Source of the DNA: an uncultured bacterium
Lineage (GTDB): Bacteria; Bacillota; Clostridia; Oscillospirales; Ruminococcaceae
DNA: 64,000 nucleotides
NCBI GenBank assembly: GCA_905214345.1
Contig: CAJMLV010000008.1
Coordinates: 19,028-83,027, forward strand
Reading direction: 5' to 3'
Shown: one piece after another, positions 50,057 through 56,200 of the stretch
Numbering within the stretch: position 1 is the first letter of the stretch
Layout: each line of letters opens with the position of its first letter
Program-made: the position numbers and the translations under genes
Notes under the pieces: generated by a model
Databases searched by the model: none
Seen by the model: the letters and a program-made list of their open reading frames with translations, nothing else
Told to the model about the DNA's origin: nothing

Positions 50057-51040
50057 TCATTCGGTTTGGGACACAAGCTCGCGGGCTTCGTCCAGAGAAA
50101 GGAAGATATTTTCTTCGGCGGCGGTAAAGCCCCGCAGCACCCAGCTCTGCACCGTCACCGCCCGGCGGAATTTGCCGGGCAGGCAGAAGTTCAGCACCTC
50201 GCTGGGCATGGTGCGGTCCAGCACCGTCGCCCCCGGGAAGAGGTCCGTATAATCGGTATCGTCCCGGGGATGGGTCTTGATGAACAGGGGCCCCTGGGTG
50301 TATTTTGCGGCCACGGCTTTGAAAATAGCGTCCTGTTCGGCCTGGTCCATCAGCCCGTCCTGCACAAAGCTGCGGGGCAAGAGCAGGGTGGCTTCGGCGT
50401 ACACCGCCGGGTCCTCGGGCAGAGGCCGGGAAACAAACACCCGGCGCACCGCTGCCTTTTCGGCATCGGTCAGGCCCGCCAGCAGTTCCCGGGCGCTGAA
50501 TTTGCACAGCTTTTCCCGGGGAAAGAGGGTACACCGGTCCGGGTCCTCGCTCTCCACGGCCTTGCAGAACCGGCTGTCCCCCCAATAGAGGTAGGGACGG
50601 CGGGCAAAGTCTGCCGCAGCACGCTGTTCGGTAAGCAGATGCTGGTCGGTGTCCAGGGTGCCGCCCACCGTGTCCTCACAGAGGATATGGGGTGCCCGGC
50701 AATCCTGGAGATACCGCCCGGCCACGCTCCAGTCGTTGCTGATGCGGATATTGCCGTAGGCGTTCTTGTTCAGCTTCGGCCCCACCCCCGCCTTTTCGTA
50801 GGCGAGGCGGTTGCGGAAATGCCCCAGCGGCCCGGTGACCACACCCGGCCAGCGGGATTCGCGGAGCACGGCCACTTCGGAGAAGACCCCCTCCAGCTTG
50901 CCGGAAGCCGCCAGGGCCTCGGCGTTGGGGATCTGCTCGCTCATCCAGAGGGCTTGTCCGCCCCCCGCCCGCATGGCCCGCACCAGGGCGATGAGCAGGT
51001 GGTAGGCGGTGTGGCAGATGTAAAGATCGGGCTTTGCCAT
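50057..51040 (-). CDS. GT52/sialyltransferase-like glycosyltransferase
   Basis: A 327-aa protein that matches the Glyco_transf_52/polysialyltransferase-like group. The N-terminus is DLYICHTAYHLLIALVRAM, a typical opening of this group. A acidic motif (HILCEDTVGG) lies near residue 120, and the HP motif FIKTHPRDDTDYTDL near 255; both are used by bacterial sialyltransferases to bind CMP-sugars. GGAGG precedes the ATG at 51040. It starts 2 bp after the ATPase gene and is followed by the KdsB-like gene. It probably transfers the CMP-activated acid made by the genes downstream. Confidence 0.78.
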   Translation of the reverse strand: MAKPDLYICHTAYHLLIALVRAMRAGGGQALWMSEQIPNAEALAASGKLEGVFSEVAVLRESRWPGVVTGPLGHFRNRLAYEKAGVGPKLNKNAYGNIRISNDWSVAGRYLQDCRAPHILCEDTVGGTLDTDQHLLTEQRAAADFARRPYLYWGDSRFCKAVESEDPDRCTLFPREKLCKFSARELLAGLTDAEKAAVRRVFVSRPLPEDPAVYAEATLLLPRSFVQDGLMDQAEQDAIFKAVAAKYTQGPLFIKTHPRDDTDYTDLFPGATVLDRTMPSEVLNFCLPGKFRRAVTVQSWVLRGFTAAEENIFLSLDEARELVSQTE

Positions 51041-51042
51041 AC

Positions 51043-52335
51043 TCAGCCCTCCGCGCCCGAGGTCAGCACCTTGACCGGCGGGAAGTGGATGCGGCCCCAA
51101 CCGGCGGCCCATTCGGGCATGGAGAGGTCGCCGCTGGTGACCTCAAAGGCGAACTCGGTCACCGGCTTGTCCAGGCAGACGGCCTGGGCCAGTGCCCCGT
51201 CGAACACGTCGATATAGAAGAAATACTGGCCTTCGCCCAGCAAAGAGGGGTCGAAGGTAAACTCGGTGGTGTAGAGCTTGCCCGGCTCGGCGGGGCCCAG
51301 GTCCACGGGGTGGGTGATGCCCACGGGGGTGGAATCCCGGAAATGCAGGTTCAGCTTCATGTTCACCCCGGAGAAGGGTTCCGCCACCCGCCAGGTGATG
51401 CGCACCCGCACCGTTTCGTTGTCCGCGAAGACGCTGGATTCCTTGTCCACAAAGTCCAGAGTCTCCAGCCGCAGCCGCTTGCCGGCGCTGCCGGTCATGC
51501 GGGAAACATGGGTCAGATCATAGTGGACCACGTTCACGTCGGTGGTCTCCATATACACGGCGATGGCCTTTTCCACGTCGCCGTCAAAGATGACCTTGCC
51601 CTTGTCCAGCACGATGCACCGGGTACACAGCTGCCGGATGGTGGACATGTTGTGGCTGACGTACAGAACGGTGCGGCCTTCCTGCCCGGCCACGTCGCTC
51701 ATCTTGCCCAGGCATTTCTGCTGGAATTTCATGTCGCCCACGGCCAGGACCTCGTCCATGACCATGATCTCGCTGTCCAGGTGGGCGGCCACCGCAAAGG
51801 CCAGCTTGACGAACATACCGCTGGAATACCGCTTGACGGGGGTATCGATGAACTCCCCGCACTCGGAAAATTCGATGATCTGGTCCAGCTTGGCGTCCAC
51901 TTCCGCCTTGGTCATGCCCAGGATGGCGCCGTTCATATAGATGTTTTCCCGGCCGGTCATCTCGTTGTTGAAGCCGGTGCCCACTTCCAGCATGCTGGCC
52001 ACACGGCCCCGCAGGCGGATCTCGCCTTCAGTGGGGGCGGTGATGCGGGACAGAATTTTCAAAAGAGTGCTCTTACCGGCGCCGTTGCGGCCGATGATGC
52101 CCAGGGCTTCCCCCTGGCAGACAGTCAGGTCCACCCCGTTCAGGGCCATGAAGGTCTGGCCGAAGAGGCGGCTGTCGGTGCCGATGACGGTGTTGGGGTC
52201 CTCTTTGCCGCGCACGCGCGCCCACCAGCTCTGCAGGTCGTGGGTAAGGGTGCCGCCGCCGATCTGGCCCAGCTTGTACTGTTTTTTCAGCCCGGATACC
52301 TGAATGACCGGGCGCTTTTCATTTGCCTGTGCCAT
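51043..52335 (-). CDS. Polysaccharide ABC exporter ATPase (Wzt/TagH type) with C-terminal domain
   Basis: A 430-aa protein. The ATPase domain (about 10-265) has Walker A IIGRNGAGKSTLLK, signature RYSSGMFVKLAFAVA and Walker B EIMVMDEVLAVGD. The last 150 residues are a beta-sandwich similar to the glycan-recognising domain of Wzt-type exporters (MKLNLHFRDSTPVGITHPV, GQYFFYIDVFDGALAQAV). Such domains read the finished chain end, so a terminal modification is likely, perhaps the ulosonic acid. AAGGAGGG precedes the ATG. Confidence 0.9.
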   Translation of the reverse strand: MAQANEKRPVIQVSGLKKQYKLGQIGGGTLTHDLQSWWARVRGKEDPNTVIGTDSRLFGQTFMALNGVDLTVCQGEALGIIGRNGAGKSTLLKILSRITAPTEGEIRLRGRVASMLEVGTGFNNEMTGRENIYMNGAILGMTKAEVDAKLDQIIEFSECGEFIDTPVKRYSSGMFVKLAFAVAAHLDSEIMVMDEVLAVGDMKFQQKCLGKMSDVAGQEGRTVLYVSHNMSTIRQLCTRCIVLDKGKVIFDGDVEKAIAVYMETTDVNVVHYDLTHVSRMTGSAGKRLRLETLDFVDKESSVFADNETVRVRITWRVAEPFSGVNMKLNLHFRDSTPVGITHPVDLGPAEPGKLYTTEFTFDPSLLGEGQYFFYIDVFDGALAQAVCLDKPVTEFAFEVTSGDLSMPEWAAGWGRIHFPPVKVLTSGAEG

Positions 52336-52347
52336 GGGTATCCCTCC

Positions 52348-53229
52348 TTACACCGTATCCATAAAGGTCTTTTCAATGCGGCTGAACAGGATGATGCCCA
52401 ACGCCAGCGCCGCCAGGGTGAAGATGATGCTGTACACCAGCGCCCCCACGCTCACGGTGCCGGTGCCCAACGTAGCCATGCGGAAGATCTCGATGGGCGC
52501 GGTCATGGGGTTCAGCTGCATCAGGGCCCGCAGACGGGGGCTTTCGTTCAGGCTGGACAGAGGGTACACCACAGGGGACACATACATCCACAGCTGCACG
52601 CCGAAGCTCACGGCGATGGCCAGGTCACGGTACTTGGTGGTCAGGCTGGACACAATGATGCCCACGCCCAGGCCCAGCAGCATCACTTCCAGCACCACCA
52701 GGGGCAGGGCGATGAGCCAGGGGGTCAGGTGCATTTCGGCCCCGGACAGAGCAAAGCCGATCCAGAACAGCACATACATGATGAACTGGATGAAGAAGTT
52801 GATGAGGCTTGTCATGGCCTGGCTGATGGGTGTGGTCAGCCGCGGGAAATACACCTTGCCGAACACCTGGCTGTTGGCCACAAAGGTGTTGGCGGTGTTG
52901 TTGATGCAGGTGGAGAAGAAGGTCCACATGGTATTGCCTGCCATGTAGAAGAGGAACGAGGGGGACCCGTCGGTGGAAAGCCCCGCCAGCCCGCCGAAGA
53001 CCACGTTGAACAGCACGGTGGTGATCAGGGGGTTGAGGATGATCCAGGCGGGGCCCAGCACCGTCTGTTTGTACAGCACGGTAAAGTTGCGCTTGACGAA
53101 CATAAGGGTCAGGTCACGGTAGCGCCAGAGTTCGGCCAGGTCGATGTCGAACCAGCCGGTGCGGGGACGTATGATGGTGGTCCAGCCTTCCTCCGGCACG
53201 GCCGGCGACTGGGGACGATGTTCAGCCAT
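52348..53229 (-). CDS. Polysaccharide ABC exporter permease (Wzm/TagG type)
   Basis: A 293-aa ABC-2 permease with six predicted helices. It has the family entry RDLTLMFVKRNFTVLYKQTVLGPAWIILNP, the FGKVYFPRLTTPIS loop and the YVSPVVYPLSSL motif. It pairs with the Wzt/TagH-type ATPase to export a lipid-linked glycan. It is the first gene of a ten-gene operon; a good promoter lies upstream. Confidence 0.92.
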   Translation of the reverse strand: MAEHRPQSPAVPEEGWTTIIRPRTGWFDIDLAELWRYRDLTLMFVKRNFTVLYKQTVLGPAWIILNPLITTVLFNVVFGGLAGLSTDGSPSFLFYMAGNTMWTFFSTCINNTANTFVANSQVFGKVYFPRLTTPISQAMTSLINFFIQFIMYVLFWIGFALSGAEMHLTPWLIALPLVVLEVMLLGLGVGIIVSSLTTKYRDLAIAVSFGVQLWMYVSPVVYPLSSLNESPRLRALMQLNPMTAPIEIFRMATLGTGTVSVGALVYSIIFTLAALALGIILFSRIEKTFMDTV

Positions 53230-53300
53230 AAAAATCTGTTTCCTTCCTGTTTGGGCGGCTCGGGGTCACAAAAGAGTACAGTCCGCCAATCATAGTGTTT

Positions 53301-53329
53301 ATTCTACCATGTTTGGCCATAAAATACAA
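53301..53329 (-). promoter_or_regulatory. Promoter of the glycan operon
   Basis: Minus strand TTGTAT (53324-53329), 17-bp spacer, TAGAAT (53301-53306). Confidence 0.7.
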
Positions 53330-53361
53330 TCGCCGCCCTATGGCGGGCGGCGGCGGGCGGA

Positions 53362-53390
53362 TTGCCAGGGTTGGAAAACCGGCGTATACT
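53362..53390 (+). promoter_or_regulatory. Promoter of the Nim-like gene
   Basis: TTGCCA (53362-53367), 17-bp spacer, TATACT (53385-53390). Confidence 0.75.
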
Positions 53391-53441
53391 GTTGCTGTGA
53401 CCGGGGCCCTTTGCCCCCAAAGACGGAGAGGAGTTTTCCCC

Positions 53442-53912
53442 ATGCGCAGAAAAGACCGTGAAGTGACCGATTTTTCCCGGATGCTGGAGATCGTGCAGCG
53501 CTGTGACTGCTGCCGCATCGGCCTGGTGGAGGACGGCGAAGCCTACATTGTACCGCTGAATTTCGGCTATGACGTCGAAGGCGATACCCTGACCTTGTAT
53601 TTTCACAGTGCGGCGGCGGGGCGCAAGCTGGACCTGCTGCCCGCCCAGAAGCAGGTAGCTTTTGAGATGGACACCGGCCACAAGCTGGTGGCGGGCCCCG
53701 AAGCCTGCGATTACACCTGCCTGTATGAGTGCGTCATGGGCAAGGGAGAGCTGACCCTGCTCACCGGGGACGCCCACCGCCGCCACGCCCTGGAACGGGT
53801 GATGGCCCACTACACCGGCCGGGAAGGCTGGGAGTATATACCCCAGTATTTCGGGCATATGGCTATGCTGCGGCTGACCGTGCGGGAGTGGAGTTGTAAG
53901 GTGCATGATTAA
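53442..53912 (+). CDS. Pyridoxamine 5'-phosphate oxidase-like flavoprotein (Nim-related)
   Basis: A 156-aa split-barrel flavin-binding protein. It opens with MRRKDREVTDFSRMLEIVQRCDCCRIGLV and continues with YIVPLNFGYDVEGDTLTLYFH, KQVAFEMDTGHKLVAG and SLYE-like CLYECVMGKGEL. This is the pattern of the NimA-related pyridoxamine-phosphate-oxidase-like group common in anaerobes. Most such genes are housekeeping reductases of unknown substrate, so nitroimidazole resistance must not be assumed. GGAGAGGAG precedes the ATG at 53442. Confidence 0.88.
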   Translation: MRRKDREVTDFSRMLEIVQRCDCCRIGLVEDGEAYIVPLNFGYDVEGDTLTLYFHSAAAGRKLDLLPAQKQVAFEMDTGHKLVAGPEACDYTCLYECVMGKGELTLLTGDAHRRHALERVMAHYTGREGWEYIPQYFGHMAMLRLTVREWSCKVHD

Positions 53913-53917
53913 AAGGT

Positions 53918-54070
53918 AACGGCAGCCTGCCGTTGGGGTGCAGTTTTTTGGCAGACGGCAGTCTGTCGGGGAAACGGCTGGCAGCCGTAGGGTTGTCGCT
54001 TTTTGCCGCCAAAAAGCGACGGAAAAACCGCCACCGTTTCGCTTCCTTTTCGGGCACGAAAAGGAAGGCC
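53918..54070. repeat. Modular palindromic intergenic repeat, locus 2 (inverted orientation)
   Basis: Contains ACGGCAG/CTGCCGT and ACGGCTG/CAGCCGT small palindromes, then GTCGCTTTTTG/CAAAAAGCGAC (53995-54020, 11-bp arms, 4-nt loop) and TTCCTTTTCG/CGAAAAGGAA (54043-54066). Read on the minus strand the module order equals that of loci 4 and 5, with a deletion of about 20 bp in the middle. It lies between convergent genes. Confidence 0.8.
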
Positions 54071-54128
54071 ACCCCCGGCAAGAAGCCGTTAACGGTAATC
54101 CATCTCCCCTTGCCCAGTGGAGCCTTTT

Positions 54129-55403
54129 TCATCTCCCCCGCAGCGCCTCCACCTCCTGGGTCGCCAGGGTTGGCCAGAGGGTGTTACCGAACAAAGAATC
54201 ATACCGGTACAGTCCGATGCCCTGCCCGCCCAATTCGGCCAGGGCATCCGCCTGGGCGGCCAGGGCGCCGCCGGACTGCCACTCGGTGCCGGGGCCGGAA
54301 ACATCTCCCCCGTCCCCTTCTCCGATGCGGTAGGCCCCCAGTCCGAAATACAGGGCCACATCCTCCCGGCGCTCCATGGCCAGCCAGCGCCCGGCCAGTT
54401 CGGTCAGGCTGTGGGAGGTATCCCCGCTTTTGGTGTAGTCCAGCCCCCAGTACAGCTGGGGCATCAGATAATCCACAAAGCCCTCCTCCGCCAGCCACCG
54501 GGCGGCGTCGCTGTACTGGTTCAGATAATTGCTGTCCGGGTCGCCCTGGGGCGCAATGCCGAACCGCACCCCGTATTCGTGGGCGGTCGCATAGCACAGA
54601 GCCACCAGTTCATCCACATTCTGCCGCCGCCAGTCCTCCAACGGCAATTCCCCGCCGCCCTCACAATAGGCCGCATACTCCGTCTCGTCAAAAGCGGTAT
54701 CGGTGGCAGGGTAGAAATAATCGTCAAAGTGCACACCGTCGATGTCGTAATTTTGGCAGAGTTCCTCAGCACCCGCCGCAATGTATGCCCGCACATCCGG
54801 GTTTGCGGGGTCCAGATACAGCCCGCCGTCCACGTTTTTCACCCAATCGGGGTGGGTGTTGGCAAGACTTTTTTCCGCCAACGAATCCGGCATACCGCCG
54901 CTTTGCAGACGGTAGGGATTGACCCAGGCTTCCAGTTCCAGGCCCCGGTCGTGGGCGGCCTGTACCAGCAGGGCCAGGGGGTCAAAACCGGGGTCCTGCC
55001 CCTGGGTGCCGGTACACAAGTGGCTGAAAGGATAATACGCACTGGGGTACAGCGCATCCCCGAAAGGCCGCACATGGGCCAGCACCACATTGGCGCCAAG
55101 GTCGGCGATGTTGTCCAGCATGGCCGCCACATCAGCGGCGAAGGTTTCCTCATGGGAAAAATCCACGCTCTGCCATTCCAGATAAGACACCCACACTGCC
55201 CGGTATTCCTCCGTCTGCGCTGCCGGTTCGGCAGCGGGAGACGCTGTCGGCACAGGGGCGGGCGACGGCACGGCGGTGGGCGCGGTTTCCGGGGTGGCGG
55301 TGTTTCCCGGCAGATCGCCCAGTGGCACGGCGGGCAGAATCAGCATCAGACACAGCATTGCCAGCACCGCCAGCACACCGCACACCCTGCCCGCCCCTCT
55401 CAT
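54129..55403 (-). CDS. GHL10-type putative glycoside hydrolase, secreted
   Basis: A 424-aa protein with an N-terminal signal or anchor (VCGVLAVLAMLCLMLILPAV), a Pro/Thr/Ala-rich linker (about 35-65) and a GHL10/DUF187-type TIM barrel. Barrel motifs are YRAVWVSYLEWQSVDF, ANVVLAHVRPFGDALYPS, LELEAWVNPYRL, HPDWVKNVDGGLYLDPANPD, DIDGVHFDDYFYPA and VDYLMPQLYWGLDY. YngK-like proteins of this kind act on the cell envelope or extracellular glycans; the substrate is unknown. GGGAGG precedes the ATG. No clear T-run terminator follows; repeat locus 2 lies just beyond its end. Confidence 0.88.
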   Translation of the reverse strand: MRGAGRVCGVLAVLAMLCLMLILPAVPLGDLPGNTATPETAPTAVPSPAPVPTASPAAEPAAQTEEYRAVWVSYLEWQSVDFSHEETFAADVAAMLDNIADLGANVVLAHVRPFGDALYPSAYYPFSHLCTGTQGQDPGFDPLALLVQAAHDRGLELEAWVNPYRLQSGGMPDSLAEKSLANTHPDWVKNVDGGLYLDPANPDVRAYIAAGAEELCQNYDIDGVHFDDYFYPATDTAFDETEYAAYCEGGGELPLEDWRRQNVDELVALCYATAHEYGVRFGIAPQGDPDSNYLNQYSDAARWLAEEGFVDYLMPQLYWGLDYTKSGDTSHSLTELAGRWLAMERREDVALYFGLGAYRIGEGDGGDVSGPGTEWQSGGALAAQADALAELGGQGIGLYRYDSLFGNTLWPTLATQEVEALRGR

Positions 55404-55470
55404 GAACGCCCCTCCCCCGTTTTGACCTGATACAGGGTATGCGGCAACGGAAAAAACTTGCCCGCCCGCC

Positions 55471-55499
55471 TTGGCAAGCGGCCAAAAATCTGCTATACT
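55471..55499 (+). promoter_or_regulatory. tRNA promoter
   Basis: TTGGCA (55471-55476), 17-bp spacer, TATACT (55494-55499), 23 nt before the tRNA. Confidence 0.8.
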
Positions 55500-55521
55500 A
55501 AATCAGTTATCCCGTTTTTGC

Positions 55522-55598
55522 GGGCCATTAGCTCAGTTGGTCAGAGCTGGCGGCTCATAACCGCTTGGTCCCGGGTTCAAGTCCTGGATGGCCCACCA
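55522..55598 (+). tRNA. tRNA with CAT anticodon (Met or Ile2)
   Basis: A 77-nt cloverleaf. The acceptor GGGCCAT pairs with ATGGCCC, the D arm is TAGCTCAGTTGGTCAGAGC, and the anticodon loop CTCATAA gives CAT. The T loop is TTCAAGT, and an encoded ACCA ends the molecule. The strings CCGCTTGGTC and TTCAAGTCC resemble Ile2 (lysidine) tRNAs such as E. coli ileX, but elongator Met cannot be excluded without a specific model. No formylmethionine features are seen (the first pair is G-C matched). Confidence 0.92.
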
Positions 55599-55811
55599 TA
55601 GAAAAGAGTGCCCCCGAACAGGGGGCGCTTTTTCTATTAAAAAGGCCATTCAGGACTTGAAAGCCCGACGGCGAAGCCGGAAAAAACAGTCCTGCGGACT
55701 GTTTTTTAGGGCGTGGGTGGCTCGGTCCCTGGATGGCCCACCATAAAAAATGTACCCCCGTTCTTCGGGGGTACTTTTTTATTGAAAAGGCCATTCAGGA
55801 CTTGAAAGCCC
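55576..55811. repeat. tRNA 3'-end direct copy with two inverted copies
   Basis: The tRNA sequence CCTGGATGGCCCACCATA (55583-55600) recurs exactly at 55728-55745. GGCCATTCAGGACTTGAA occurs at 55644-55661 and again at 55789-55806; its reverse complement matches the tRNA T-arm/acceptor end TTCAAGTCCTGGATGGCC (55576-55593) at 17 of 18 bases. Each half therefore reads tRNA end, terminator-like hairpin, inverted tRNA end. The second half has hairpin GTACCCCC/GGGGGTAC with TTTTTT (55752-55780). Between them lies a perfect palindrome AAAAAACAGTCC/GGACTGTTTTTT (55681-55707). No gene is credible here. Confidence 0.85.
55608..55634 (+). terminator. tRNA terminator
   Basis: GTGCCCCC and GGGGGCGC form the stem, followed by TTTTTCT, directly after the tRNA. 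Confidence 0.85.
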
Positions 55812-55851
55812 AACGGCAAAGGCAACCACTTCCCGGAAGCGACATTCAAAT

Positions 55852-56123
55852 TTCTTCCTTGCTCACCGGCCCCAGCCGGTGAGTAGGCCGTCGTTAGGTG
55901 GCCGCACACCCAGTGGGGCAAGGTTTCTCACCCAACCACTGGCCGCTGTGCGCGGCCGACCAATAGCGGGACCAACACTTCGTGTTGTTTTTTCTATCGT
56001 GCCATGCACGATAGAAAAAGCCGCAGCCCTGGTCGGCGTCCACCGCATCGAAACGGTGGCGCTTTTTCGCTTCCTTTTTGGCGTCAAAAAGGAAGGGCTC
56101 CCCGGCAGACTCCCGTCTGCCAT
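55852..56123. repeat. Modular palindromic intergenic repeat, locus 3 (inverted relative to locus 1)
   Basis: Read on the minus strand it matches locus 1 over most of its length. It has the same 24-nt TTCCTTTTTG/CAAAAAGGAA palindrome (56071-56094), the CCACCG/CGGTGG part and a GGGCTGCGGC run. A segment reading GGTCGGCCGCG..CAGCGGCC AGTGGTTGGG and a right end GCGGCCACCT..ACGACGGCCTACTCA are also shared. CTCACCGGC/GCCGGTGAG (55862-55882) replaces the TACTCAGGCC hairpin of locus 1, conserving the fold but not the bases. An extra TCTATCGTG/CACGATAGA hairpin lies at 55993-56016. Confidence 0.8.
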
Positions 56124-56173
56124 AAAACCCCGCCCCCGGCAGCTCATTCACAGAGCCCCGGGGGCGAGGTTTA
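56124..56173 (-). terminator. Terminator of the large surface protein gene
   Basis: On the minus strand AACCTCGCCCCCGG pairs with CCGGGGGCGGGGTT (one mismatch), followed by TTAT. Confidence 0.75.
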
Positions 56174-56200
56174 TCCAAAAATTTTACTCAAGCAATGCCA

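Noticed and set aside
47178..51040. Lipopolysaccharide KDO pathway of a Gram-negative host
   Set aside because: KdsB- and KdsC-like genes are present, but there are no lpx, waaA, kdsA or outer-membrane genes in the window, and the T-box, YesM/YesN and exporter genes point to Clostridia.
53442..53912. Nitroimidazole resistance gene nim
   Set aside because: Related by family only. Many anaerobes carry such flavoproteins with no resistance role, and no insertion sequence or resistance context is present.
55522..55811. Prophage or integrative-element attachment site
   Set aside because: The direct copy of the tRNA end would fit, but only about 130 bp lie between the copies, there is no integrase, and the inverted copies are not explained. 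Kept as a repeat, not called as att.
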